Positions 6,484 to 15,432 are shown, counted from the first letter of the stretch. The stretch: 37,037 nt of DNA from an uncultured Hymenobacter sp. (GCA_913778455.1 CAJYVK010000332.1:1-37037), one strand, 5' to 3'. The notes: a model not told the origin generated them from the letters alone. Numbers and translations: made by a program.

Positions 6484-8802
6484 ATGCACCTTACTAAATT
6501 ACTAATAAATAAAACTTTGTGGAGTATGCTCGGGCTGGGGCTGTTGGCCGCGCCGGTGGCCCTGGCCCAGCGCCCGGCCGCGCTACGCGGCACCGTGGCC
6601 GATTCGCTATCGGGCCAGCCACTGGCGGGTGTACGGGTGGTGGTGCTAGGGCAGCCGGGTGGCACGGCTACCGACGCGCTGGGCCAATTCCGGCTGGCAG
6701 GGCTGGCGGCCGGCACCTACCGGGTGCAGCTGGGGGCGCTGGGGTACCGACTCAAAACCAGCGAGGTAACGCTGGCGGCCGGCGAAACGCGGAGCCTCAC
6801 GGCCGCGCTCGCTACTACTAGCCTCGACCTGGCCGAAGTAACCGTGAGCCAGCCCCGCGACCCTAATCAAACGCTGGCCGCCATCTCGCACATCGACCAG
6901 ACGCTGCGGCCCATCAACTCGGCCCAGGACCTGCTGCGGCTGGTACCGGGCCTGTTTATTGCGCAGCACGCGGGCGGGGGCAAGGCCGAGCAGATCTTCG
7001 TGCGCGGCTTCGACGCCGACCACGGCACCGACTTCGCGGTGAGCATCGACGGGCTACCGGTGAATATGGTGAGCCACGCCCACGGCCAGGGCTACGCCGA
7101 CTTTCACTTCGTCATCCCTGAGACGGTGGAGCAGCTGCGGGTGTACAAAGGCCCCTATACCGCGCGCTTCGGCGACTTTGCCACCGCTGGCGCGGGCGAG
7201 TTCACCACCAAAACCAGCCTCGACCGCAGCCAGGTAAAGCTTGAAGTAGGCCGCTTCGATACGCGCCGGGCGCTGGTACTGCTCGATTTACTGGGCTCGC
7301 ACCACTTGTTTAGCAAAAAGCCGGAGAGCGCCTACGTGGCCGCCGAGTACAACTTCACGAACTCCTATTTCGACGCGCCGCAGCACTTCAAGCGCTTCAA
7401 CGGCCTTTTCAAATACACCGGCCAGCTCACCGACCGCACCTCGCTGACGCTACTGGGCTCGCACTTCACCTCCAGCTGGGATGCCAGCGGCCAGATACCC
7501 GACCGCGCGGTAAACGAAGGAATCATCTCGCGCTTCGGCAGCCTCGATCCCAGCGAAGGGGGCAGCACCAACCGCACCAACGCCTCGGTGGTGCTGACTA
7601 CGGCGCTGCCCCAAGCGGCGGTGCTGCGCCAGCAGGCGTACTACTCGCGCTACAACTTCAGCTTGTTCTCGAATTTTACGTTCTTCAAGAACGACCCGGT
7701 GAACGGCGACGAAATCGACCAGACCGACCACCGTAACCTCTACGGCTACACCGCCACCTACGACCGCGACGACCGCCTGGGTCACGGCGGCCGCACCCTG
7801 CACACGGTAGTGGGCCTGGGCACCCGCCTCGACGATTCCGAATTGGGGCTGCGGCACGCCGTGCAGCGGCGCATCCTGGATACCGTGAGCACGGGCCGGC
7901 TTTATGAGCAGAATATCAACGCTTACCTCGACGAAACGCTGGAGCTGACCGAGCGCCTGACCGTAAACGCGGCCGTGCGTGCCGACTTGTTCATCTTCCA
8001 GTTTCGGGGCCAGAAAGCCGACTCGGCGACCGGGTTTGTGCCCCTCACGGGGCGCGTGGCGCGGGGCCGGGTTTCGCCCAAGCTCAACCTTTACTATCAA
8101 CTTTCGCCGGCGGTGCAGCTATTCGTGCGCTCGGGCCTGGGCTTTCACTCCAACGATGCGCGGGGTGTGGTGCAGGGCACCGGCCACTTCAACGCGCTCC
8201 CCCGCGCCGTGGGCGCCGAAGTGGGCAGCACCTTCAAACCCGTGCCTAGCCTGGTGATAAACGCCGCCCTCTGGACCCTGCACCTGCAAGACGAGCTGGT
8301 ATACTCGGGCGACGAGGGTACTACCGAAAGTGCCGGCCCCACCCGCCGCTACGGCGTCGATGTGTCGGCCCGCTACCAGCTTACCGGCCGGCTCTTCCTC
8401 GATGCCGACGTCAACTACAGCCACGGGCGGCTCGTGGGTATGCCGGCCGGTGAAAATTATATCCCACTGGCCCCGAGCTTTACCAGCATCGGCGGGCTCA
8501 CGCTCAGAAATCCTAACGGACTGAGCGCCAGCTTACGCTACCGCCACATCGACAGTCGCCCAGCGCAGGAAGACAATGCCATTCGGGCGCGGGGCTATTT
8601 CCTGCTCGATGCCGTGGTCAATTATACCCGGCCACGCTTCCAGCTAGCGGCCACGGCCGAAAACCTGGCCAACGTAGCCTGGAACGAGGCTCAGTTTGCC
8701 ACCGATAGCCAGCTCCGCGGCGAGGTCTCTTCGGTCAATGAGCTGAATTTTACGCCCGGTACGCCGTTTTTTATCAAGGTTAACGCCAGCGTTTTTTTCT
8801 AG
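6484..8802 (+). CDS. TonB-dependent outer-membrane receptor with His-rich plug
   Basis: A 772-residue receptor that should import a ligand across the outer membrane using TonB energy. It has a signal peptide (to about residue 28, PVALAQ) and a CarboxypepD_reg-like domain (about 33-112: LRGTVADSLSGQPLAGVRVV). The plug spans about 125-235, followed by a beta-barrel ending in Phe (KVNASVFF). The plug contains IFVRGFDADHGTDFAVSIDG and VNMVSHAHGQGYADFHFVIP, placing His180, His198, His200 and His208 close together. That is unlike a SusC and suggests a metal or metal-complex ligand. It is much shorter than the SusC at 22123, has no SusD partner, and follows the HupE-type gene. A strong terminator comes 23 bases downstream. 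Ligand unknown. Confidence 0.88.
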   Translation: MHLTKLLINKTLWSMLGLGLLAAPVALAQRPAALRGTVADSLSGQPLAGVRVVVLGQPGGTATDALGQFRLAGLAAGTYRVQLGALGYRLKTSEVTLAAGETRSLTAALATTSLDLAEVTVSQPRDPNQTLAAISHIDQTLRPINSAQDLLRLVPGLFIAQHAGGGKAEQIFVRGFDADHGTDFAVSIDGLPVNMVSHAHGQGYADFHFVIPETVEQLRVYKGPYTARFGDFATAGAGEFTTKTSLDRSQVKLEVGRFDTRRALVLLDLLGSHHLFSKKPESAYVAAEYNFTNSYFDAPQHFKRFNGLFKYTGQLTDRTSLTLLGSHFTSSWDASGQIPDRAVNEGIISRFGSLDPSEGGSTNRTNASVVLTTALPQAAVLRQQAYYSRYNFSLFSNFTFFKNDPVNGDEIDQTDHRNLYGYTATYDRDDRLGHGGRTLHTVVGLGTRLDDSELGLRHAVQRRILDTVSTGRLYEQNINAYLDETLELTERLTVNAAVRADLFIFQFRGQKADSATGFVPLTGRVARGRVSPKLNLYYQLSPAVQLFVRSGLGFHSNDARGVVQGTGHFNALPRAVGAEVGSTFKPVPSLVINAALWTLHLQDELVYSGDEGTTESAGPTRRYGVDVSARYQLTGRLFLDADVNYSHGRLVGMPAGENYIPLAPSFTSIGGLTLRNPNGLSASLRYRHIDSRPAQEDNAIRARGYFLLDAVVNYTRPRFQLAATAENLANVAWNEAQFATDSQLRGEVSSVNELNFTPGTPFFIKVNASVFF

Positions 8803-8825
8803 CGCGCACTGCTTGCCTCCCGACT

Positions 8826-8867
8826 GGCCCGTTCGGGTGTGAACTGTAGTTCGCACCCGAACGGGCC
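8826..8867 (+). terminator. Intrinsic terminator after the TonB receptor
   Basis: A 20-base stem (GGCCCGTTCGGGTGTGAACT at 8826-8845 against 8848-8867) with one wobble pair and a two-base loop, followed by TTCTGCTTTT. It lies 23 bases past the receptor stop and probably ends the TPR-HupE-receptor transcript. Confidence 0.85.
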
Positions 8868-9406
8868 TTCTGCTTTTGAGGCCGGGGTAAAACCTGTGCA
8901 ACGACAAAATCGGTGCGTTTGATAACTAGCTAACGAACCCTCTTTATTAAATACGTGCAACTTATCTCAGCTCAATTCTGAAGGAATCCAGGTGAAATTA
9001 GCGGCAACTTACGTCGGGCTAAAATTTTTTGAAAAAAGTTCCTTTTCAGAAGTCCGACTTCAACTTAATCCCGTATGTGGCACCAGGTGAGAAAGTAGAT
9101 GCAGTAATAAGCTGAGCATTATACCTTCTCACTAATCAGCAACTTGAATCAAGTCTAGGCGCAGGCTAGCACGCGCAGCCAGTGCAGTTACCAGCTTAGG
9201 CTGGGTGGTACCCATTTGGGCAAATTACTTACTTCCCGCTTCTCTAATCCGACTACCATAAGCGCCTAAAATCCCCATAGCTCCCATTTGAGCTTTGGGA
9301 TTGCCGGGGCTTGGGATTATCTAATTGTTTCCTTGTGCGGCTTCGGCGGTGCGAGGCAGCATTGCTTGTTGCGTTCCCTACCCTTTTTCACCCTTTCACT
9401 TTCTCC
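8868..9406. other. Intergenic region before the DUF4331 pair
   Basis: About 540 bases between the receptor terminator and the first DUF4331 start. Apart from the receptor remnant at 9046-9135 I see no gene. It is more AT-rich than its surroundings between about 8930 and 9140. The promoter for the DUF4331 pair should lie in its right half, but I found no convincing consensus. Confidence 0.5.
9046..9135 (-). pseudogene. C-terminal remnant of an outer-membrane barrel protein
   Basis: On the - strand the last 29 codons before a TGA at 9046 read LVRRYNAQLITASTFSPG followed by ATYGIKLKSDF. This is a typical C-terminal end of a TonB-dependent barrel protein, finishing on Phe. The next codon upstream is a stop and nothing recognisable continues. 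It appears to be the last trace of a deleted receptor gene on the opposite strand. The match is short, so it is a reasonable but not firm call. Confidence 0.5.
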
Positions 9407-11200
9407 ATGAACAGATTTACCAGACCTCTTCAATGGGCGGTCGGGGCATGTGCAATTACGGCGCTCGCTACCTGGGGCACCGTGCAGTACACGCCGCTGG
9501 AAGCCAGCAGCCACCGCGAGGCTCCGCTGATTGCCGACGACCCGCTGGCCGACAACACGGACGTGTACGCCTTCAAGGATCCTAATAATTCGGAGCGAAT
9601 TATCTTGATCGCCAACTACATCCCGTTTCAGCTGGCGCAGGGCGGGCCGAACTACTACACGTTCGGCGAGAATATCCGCTACGAGATTCACGTCAAGAAC
9701 AACGCTTCGACCACGGGTGATGACATCGTGTACCGCTTCACCTTCACGCGGACCAATGGTGACCCCACCACGTTTTTTAACGCGCGGCTGGGGCAGCAAA
9801 ACCTGAAAACTACCTACACCTGCGAGAAAATCGTGGCGGGTGGCACGCCGGTTACCATCGTCAGCAATGGCGTGGTGCCGGCGTATAACATTGGGCCGCG
9901 CTCGATAAATACGGGCGTGGGCCTGGCGCAGGCCTCGTACACGGCCTACCGGCAGGGTGCCGTGACGGCGGCCAGCGGCGGCGGCGGCGAGCAGGTATTC
10001 TGCGGCTCGGCCGACGACCCCTTCTACGTGGATCTGGGGGCCATCTTCGACCTGGCCGGCCTGCGGGCCAACCGGGGGGCCCGCGATGGCCTGGCCAAAT
10101 ACAACGTGCATTCGATCGCCCTGAGCATCCCGGTATCCACGCTGCAAAAGAACAGCCAGCCGGCCTCGGCGGCGGCTAACATCCTGGATGGCAACTACGT
10201 GATTGGGGTGTGGGCCTCGGCCAGCCGCCCCGCCATGCGGACGCTGAACGGCGGTACCACGGGCACTACCAGCACGTCGGGCAACTACACCCAGGTGTCG
10301 CGCCTGGGCATGCCGCTGCTCAACGAGGCCATCAACCCCGTCGGGGCCAAGGATGCCTGGAACCGCACCACGCCTTACAACGAGGCGGCCGTTACCGACG
10401 ACTACCTCTCGAACCCGGAGCTGGGCCTGTACATGGCGGACAATACTCCCATGAACGGCGCGGCCCCCAAGCCCAGCGGCCAAACCTACTACGGCGAGGC
10501 GGTGCCGGCCCTGAGCGCGTTGCGCATTCAAACGAAGTCGCTGGGTTCTTTTGACTTCCGCAACGGGGCGGCCGGCCTGTCGGGCCTGACCAGCGCCCAG
10601 CGGCAGGGGACGGTCTTTGCCGACCCCACGTTTGGCCCCTACCTGCTCGTAGCGGGCAAGCCGCGCTCGGTGGATATCAAGCCAATTTTCCACACCGGTG
10701 TGCCCAACCTGCCGCCGTACCAGCTGGCAACGGGTAAGAATGGCAACCCGCTGGCGGCGGGCAAGCCGTTCATCAACAACTTCTTGCCGGTACTGGGCGA
10801 CATGCTGCGCCTGAACATGGCCGTGCCGGCTACCCCGCGCAATTCGCCCGACTTTAGCAACCAGGGGCTGCTGGCCGCGGCCGTGTTGGGCATTACCGAC
10901 TCGCGCTACAACGGCAGCACGGCGCTGCAAAACATCCCCAACATGGACGGCTTCCCCAACGGCCGCCGGCTGGAGGATGAGGTAGTGAAGATTGAGTTAC
11001 AGGCGGTGAGTGGGGCCGTGCTGGCCGCCATCGGCCTGTGGTACGACGACTACACGCCGGGCACCTCGCCCACCCCCGCTACCTCGCAGCTGAAGGGCGT
11101 GCTGAATTTCACGGCGGGCGTCGAGAAAAACGACACCACGCTCAGCGCCTCCTTCCCCTACGTGCAAACGCCGTGGCAGGGCATGCGCGTGCGTCGCTAA
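9407..11200 (+). CDS. DUF4331 protein, short form
   Basis: A 597-residue exported DUF4331 protein of unknown function. I choose the ATG at 9407: it gives a membrane leader (PLQWAVGACAITALATWGTV), while the upstream extension depends on TTG at 9311 and encodes an unlikely peptide. The hallmark EASSHREAPLIADDP with NTDVYAFKDP follows the leader directly. Later motifs include GGPNYYTFGENIRYEIHVKN, SVDIKPIFHTGVPNLPPYQL and NMDGFPNGRRLEDEVVKIEL. The protein stops just after the domain (TPWQGMRVRR) with no sorting signal, so it is probably periplasmic or anchored by its leader. It is nearly colinear with the next gene, 33 bases downstream, so the two are a tandem duplication and probably one operon. 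Confidence 0.88.
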   Translation: MNRFTRPLQWAVGACAITALATWGTVQYTPLEASSHREAPLIADDPLADNTDVYAFKDPNNSERIILIANYIPFQLAQGGPNYYTFGENIRYEIHVKNNASTTGDDIVYRFTFTRTNGDPTTFFNARLGQQNLKTTYTCEKIVAGGTPVTIVSNGVVPAYNIGPRSINTGVGLAQASYTAYRQGAVTAASGGGGEQVFCGSADDPFYVDLGAIFDLAGLRANRGARDGLAKYNVHSIALSIPVSTLQKNSQPASAAANILDGNYVIGVWASASRPAMRTLNGGTTGTTSTSGNYTQVSRLGMPLLNEAINPVGAKDAWNRTTPYNEAAVTDDYLSNPELGLYMADNTPMNGAAPKPSGQTYYGEAVPALSALRIQTKSLGSFDFRNGAAGLSGLTSAQRQGTVFADPTFGPYLLVAGKPRSVDIKPIFHTGVPNLPPYQLATGKNGNPLAAGKPFINNFLPVLGDMLRLNMAVPATPRNSPDFSNQGLLAAAVLGITDSRYNGSTALQNIPNMDGFPNGRRLEDEVVKIELQAVSGAVLAAIGLWYDDYTPGTSPTPATSQLKGVLNFTAGVEKNDTTLSASFPYVQTPWQGMRVRR

Positions 11201-11233
11201 CTCATTCTCTCACCTTGCTATCGCCTATTTAAA

Positions 11234-14200
11234 ATGACTACTAAACAGTTACGCACCTACGTCGCGCTGCCTACGCTCGCGATGGCGGTAGTCGGCGGCG
11301 CCCTCTGGAGCCAGCTGCGCTACACGCCCCTGGAGGCTTCCTCGCACCGCGAGGCCCCGCTGATTGCCGACGACCCAGTGGCCGACAACACCGACCTCTA
11401 CGCCTTCAAAGACCCCAATGACGCCGGCAAGATCATCATCATTGCCAACTACATTCCGTTTGAGCTGCCGCAGGGCGGTCCCAACTACTCGACGTTTGGG
11501 GAGAACGTGCGCTACGAGATCCACGTCAAAAACAACACCGCCACCACCGGCGACGACGTGACGTACCGCTTCACCTTCACGCGGACGAACCAGGACCCGA
11601 GCACGTTTTTCAACGTCCGGCTGGGGCAGCAAAACCTGAAAACCACCTACACCTGCGAGAAAATCCTGGCCGGCGGCTCGCCGGTGGCCATTATCACCAA
11701 CGGTGAGGTGCCGGTCAACAACATCGGGCCGCGCTCCATCAATGGGGCGGCGGGGCTGAACTCGGGTACTTCCTACACCGACCGCCGCCTGAACGCCATT
11801 ACGCTGGCCTCGACGGGCGAGCGCGTGTTGTGCGGGCCGTCGGACGACCCGTTCTTTGCCGACCTGGGGGCCATTTTTGACCTTGCCAACATCCGCGGCG
11901 CTTCGGGCGGGGCGGGCACACCCACCGATGGGCTCGCGCGCAAAAACTGCCACAGCATCGCGCTCAGCATTCCGGTTGAAAACCTGCAAAAGACCGGGAA
12001 GAACATCAGTCAGGCGGCCAACATCCTGGACCCCGACTACGTGATCGGCGTATGGGCCTCGGCCAGCCGCCCGGCCATGCGCACCTTGAGCAGCACCGCC
12101 GACCCCACCAACAGCGGTGGCTGGGTGCAGGTGTCGCGCTTGGGCATGCCGCTCACCAACGAGGTGATTAACCCCATCGGGGCCAAAGATGCCTGGAACG
12201 CCCGCACCCCCTACAACGAGGCAGCCATCACCGACAGCTACCTCTCGAACCCGGAGCTGGGCCTGTACATGGCGGACGATACCCCCGTAAACGGCGCGGC
12301 TCCTAAGCCCGCCGGCCAGACCTACTACGGCGAGGCAATTCCGAACATCTCGAAGCTGCGCATCCAAACCAAGTCGCTGGCCGGGCGGCCGGGCTTCGGC
12401 AACGGCTTTGACTTCCGTAACGGCGCGGCGGGCCTGAGCGCCCTGTACAGCAACGCCGCTGGCGCCAACGCGGGCACGGCCTTCGCCCCGGCCCCGGCGG
12501 GCTTTGGCGAGTACCTGCTGAACCGCGGCCAATCCGGTAGCCCGCGCTCGGTGGACATCAAGCCGATCTTCCACACCGGCGTACCCAACCTGATTCCGTA
12601 CCAGCTGGCGACCGGTAAAGGCGGCAACCCGCTGGCGGCGGGCAAGCCGTTTATCAACAACTTCCTGCCCGTCATCGGCGACATGCTGCGCCTGAACATG
12701 GCCGTGCCGGCCACCCCGCGCACCTCGGCCGATTTCAGCAATCAGGGGCTGCTGGCCGCCGCCGCGCTGGGCCTGACTGATGGGCGCTACAATACCAACG
12801 CTAACCTGCAATTCATTCCCAACATGGATGGCTTCCCCAACGGCCGCCGCCTGGAGGATGCCGTGGACCAGATTGAGCTGAAGGCCGTGAGCGGCGTGGT
12901 ACTGGCCGCCATCGGCCTGTGGTACGACGACTTTACCGCTACTGCCACCAACCCCGTTACGCCGCAGCTTGGCAACGTGCTGGGCTTCACCACGGGCGTG
13001 GAAGCCAACGACACGACTATCCGGGCTGAGTTTCCGTTCGTGCAAACGCCCTGGGTAGGCACCGGCTCGGCCAGCGGTCCGACCAATACCGTCGTGATTC
13101 CCGACCTGACGATCAGCACGACCATGAACGTAGAGTCGGGCACGTATAACAATATCACCATCACCAGCACCGGCGTGGCTTCGTTCAACGGCCCCGTCGT
13201 GGTGAATGGCGCGCTGACCGTGCAAACCGGCGGCGTGATGAGCACGCGCGGTGTATTGGCTACCAACTGCCTTCCCATCACGGGCTCGGGCAGCTTTACG
13301 CTGCAAGCCGGGGCTACCCTGCGCATCTGCGACAGCAACGGCATCGCGGCCACGGGTACGGCTTCGGGGGCCATTCAGCTCACGGGCTCGCGCACGTACT
13401 CCAACGATGCGACGTACGAATACATTGGCGGCGAGGCCCAAACCAGCGGCACGGGCCTACCCAGCCGGGTGCGTAGCCTGACGGTGAACAACGCGGCTGG
13501 CCTCACCCTGAACAACGGCGGCGTAGGCGTAAGCCAGCTAGTAACCCTGACCAACGGCAACCTGATTAGCAGCGCCAACCAGCTGCTGACGCTCCTCTCG
13601 ACGCCCACCTCCGGCACGGCCCTCGTCGTGAATACCAACGGTGCCGTGACCGGCCCCGCCACCATGCAGCGCGCCATCGACCCCGCCTTCAACTCCGGCG
13701 CGGGCTACCGTCACTACAGCTCGCCAGTAGCCAGCACCACGCTCAGCGATCTGGGTAGCAACACCCCGAGCTTCAGCCCGATATTCAACCAGGCTTACAA
13801 CACGTCTCCCACGCCGAGTACAGTTACGCCCTTTCCCAACGTGTTTGCCTACGACCAGAGCCGCGTGACGATGGGGGCCAACACCTCGGCTGCCTTCGAC
13901 ATGGGCTTTGTGGTGCCGCAGGCCAGCGACGTGATGACGGTGCTCAGTGGCTACACCGTGAACATCCCGGCCAGCGCGGTAGTAGACCTTTCGGGTACCT
14001 TCAACAACGGGACTATCACGCGCAACGGCCTGGCGCGTGGCAGCCAGCCCCAGAGCGGCTGGCAGCTGCTCGGTAACCCCTACCCCTCGCCGCTCGACTT
14101 CAGCATAGTGTCCGGCATCACGCGCACCAACCTCGACGACGCGGTGTACGTGTACCAAAGCACCGGCCAGTACACCGGCCAGTACCGCAGCTACGTCAAC

Positions 14201-15061
14201 GGCTTCGGCAACCCGGTGGTAGCCGCCATGCAGGGCTTCTTTATGCGGGTGACGACCCCCGGCACCAGCAATGGCAGCCTGGCCCTGACCAACGCCGCCC
14301 GCGTCACGACGTTCAGCACTACGCCGAGCTTCAACCGTACCACTGCCGACCCGCGCCCCCAGGTAACGCTGAGCCTGCAAGGCAACTCGTTGCAGTTCGG
14401 GGATGAAACGTCGGTGTACTTCGAGCAGGGTGCGCTGGCGGGCTTCGACTCCCACTACGATGCCTACAAGCTACCCAACTCGTCGGGCATGAACATCAGC
14501 AGCTACATCACCGGCGGCGAGCTGTCCATCAACGGCCTCGCACCGCTGAATCCGACCGTTGCCACTACCGTACCACTCAACGTGCACGTGCCCGCCAACG
14601 GCACCTACACCCTGAATGCCGCCAAATTGGCCAACTTCACCAGCGCCACCACGGTGCTGCTGCTCGATGCCGAAACGGGCGCCCGGATCAACTTGGCGCA
14701 GCAGCCGCTGTATAGCTTCACGGCCGCCGCTACGGCGCTGCCGGGCCGCTTCAGCCTGTATTTCGGCCCGGCCGCCGCGCTGGCCGTGAACAATGCTGCG
14801 CTGGCCCAGCAGGTACAACTCTTCCCCAACCCCGCTCGGGGCAGCTTTACGGTAGTGGTACCCACTGAGCTCGGCAAGGGCACTGTGACGGCCACGCTCT
14901 ACAACCAACTCGGCCAAGCCGTGGCGCAGCGCAAGCTCGCCATGACCGCCGCCGGCGCGACCTCGCAATTCGACGTAACCGGCCTGGCGCTGGGGGTTTA
15001 CACCTTGCAGCTATCGGGCAGCGATGCCCGAGTAACCAAGCGCCTAGTCGTTGAGCAATAA
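11234..15061 (+). CDS. DUF4331 protein fused to a T9SS-sorted surface tail
   Basis: A 1275-residue protein. Residues 1 to about 610 repeat the DUF4331 protein before it (leader, EASSHREAPLIADDP, SVDIKPIFHTGVPNLIPYQL, NMDGFPNGRRLEDAVDQIEL). About 615-1190 is a Thr/Ser/Asn/Gly-rich region typical of Bacteroidota surface proteins: GTYNNITITSTG, LTVNNAAGLTLNNGGVGVSQ, GYRHYSSPVASTTLSDLG and GWQLLGNPYPSPLDF. About 1194-1275 is a type A T9SS sorting domain (LFPNPARGSFTV, LGVYTLQLSG, KRLVVEQ). It should be carried across the outer membrane by T9SS and displayed or released. A terminator follows at once. The biochemical role of DUF4331 is not known to me. Confidence 0.88.
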   Translation: MTTKQLRTYVALPTLAMAVVGGALWSQLRYTPLEASSHREAPLIADDPVADNTDLYAFKDPNDAGKIIIIANYIPFELPQGGPNYSTFGENVRYEIHVKNNTATTGDDVTYRFTFTRTNQDPSTFFNVRLGQQNLKTTYTCEKILAGGSPVAIITNGEVPVNNIGPRSINGAAGLNSGTSYTDRRLNAITLASTGERVLCGPSDDPFFADLGAIFDLANIRGASGGAGTPTDGLARKNCHSIALSIPVENLQKTGKNISQAANILDPDYVIGVWASASRPAMRTLSSTADPTNSGGWVQVSRLGMPLTNEVINPIGAKDAWNARTPYNEAAITDSYLSNPELGLYMADDTPVNGAAPKPAGQTYYGEAIPNISKLRIQTKSLAGRPGFGNGFDFRNGAAGLSALYSNAAGANAGTAFAPAPAGFGEYLLNRGQSGSPRSVDIKPIFHTGVPNLIPYQLATGKGGNPLAAGKPFINNFLPVIGDMLRLNMAVPATPRTSADFSNQGLLAAAALGLTDGRYNTNANLQFIPNMDGFPNGRRLEDAVDQIELKAVSGVVLAAIGLWYDDFTATATNPVTPQLGNVLGFTTGVEANDTTIRAEFPFVQTPWVGTGSASGPTNTVVIPDLTISTTMNVESGTYNNITITSTGVASFNGPVVVNGALTVQTGGVMSTRGVLATNCLPITGSGSFTLQAGATLRICDSNGIAATGTASGAIQLTGSRTYSNDATYEYIGGEAQTSGTGLPSRVRSLTVNNAAGLTLNNGGVGVSQLVTLTNGNLISSANQLLTLLSTPTSGTALVVNTNGAVTGPATMQRAIDPAFNSGAGYRHYSSPVASTTLSDLGSNTPSFSPIFNQAYNTSPTPSTVTPFPNVFAYDQSRVTMGANTSAAFDMGFVVPQASDVMTVLSGYTVNIPASAVVDLSGTFNNGTITRNGLARGSQPQSGWQLLGNPYPSPLDFSIVSGITRTNLDDAVYVYQSTGQYTGQYRSYVNGFGNPVVAAMQGFFMRVTTPGTSNGSLALTNAARVTTFSTTPSFNRTTADPRPQVTLSLQGNSLQFGDETSVYFEQGALAGFDSHYDAYKLPNSSGMNISSYITGGELSINGLAPLNPTVATTVPLNVHVPANGTYTLNAAKLANFTSATTVLLLDAETGARINLAQQPLYSFTAAATALPGRFSLYFGPAAALAVNNAALAQQVQLFPNPARGSFTVVVPTELGKGTVTATLYNQLGQAVAQRKLAMTAAGATSQFDVTGLALGVYTLQLSGSDARVTKRLVVEQ

Positions 15062-15067
15062 GTAGAA

Positions 15068-15109
15068 GGGCGCTGTGCCAGGTCGGTAGCATGACTTGGC
15101 GCAGCGCCC
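15068..15109 (+). terminator. Terminator after the DUF4331 operon
   Basis: GGGCGCTGTGCCAGGTC (15068-15084) pairs with GACTTGGCGCAGCGCCC (15093-15109) with two wobble positions and an eight-base loop, followed by CTCTCGTTTTC. It lies 6 bases past the stop of the long DUF4331 gene and separates it from the small protein gene. Confidence 0.8.
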
Positions 15110-15143
15110 CTCTCGTTTTCTACTTAATTTTTCGATTTTTCTC

Positions 15144-15365
15144 ATGAAAAAATATTCTTACCTGCCTTCTCTCGCCGGCGCACTAGTCGTTGGCCTGCTC
15201 GCCGCCGTGCCAGCAGTAGCGCAGCAGCCCAGCACGGGCGGCCCCACGCCGCAGCCGCAGGCCGACCCCACGGCCGTTCCCCTCGACGGGGGCGCCTCGT
15301 TGCTACTGGCTGGCGGCGTGGCCCTTGGCCTGAAAAAATTGCGTGACCGTCGCCGTACCAGTTAG
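15144..15365 (+). CDS. Small PID-CTERM-like protein
   Basis: A 73-residue protein with a signal peptide (MKKYSYLPSLAGALVVGLLA, then AVPAVAQQ), a short Pro/Gln linker, and a C-terminal VPLDGGASLLLAGGVALGLK followed by KLRDRRRTS. That end (P-x-D-G-G, one hydrophobic helix, basic tail) matches the PID-CTERM type of putative sorting signal found in Bacteroidota. The mature part is only about 20 residues, so the protein is almost nothing but sorting elements. I use the ATG at 15144; a TTG upstream would need to start inside a terminator hairpin. It is transcribed apart from the DUF4331 operon and followed by a strong terminator. Function unknown. Confidence 0.75.
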   Translation: MKKYSYLPSLAGALVVGLLAAVPAVAQQPSTGGPTPQPQADPTAVPLDGGASLLLAGGVALGLKKLRDRRRTS

Positions 15366-15391
15366 TCGCGCTCGTCGATAATAAGCCTGCT

Positions 15392-15432
15392 AGTCGCCTT
15401 AGGAAATAGAAGTTCTATTTCCTAAGGCGACT
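15392..15432. terminator. Perfect palindromic terminator between convergent genes
   Basis: AGTCGCCTTAGGAAATAGAA at 15392-15411 is followed after one base by its exact reverse complement at 15413-15432, then TTATTTGTTTATTT. It lies between the small PID-CTERM gene (+) and the GH92 gene (-) and could end transcription from either side. Confidence 0.85.

Noticed and set aside
9311-9406. Longer start of the first DUF4331 protein
   Set aside because: It needs a TTG start and adds a peptide that does not resemble a leader. The ATG at 9407 directly gives a membrane leader like that of its paralog.
9317-10930. 537-codon open frame on the - strand opposite the first DUF4331 gene
   Set aside because: It mirrors a clear DUF4331 protein. 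Its translation is rich in Arg, Gly, Val and His with no domain, as expected for the antisense of GC-rich genes.
11249-13441. 730-codon open frame on the - strand opposite the long DUF4331 gene
   Set aside because: Same reason: antisense of a well-supported gene, low-complexity composition, no motif.
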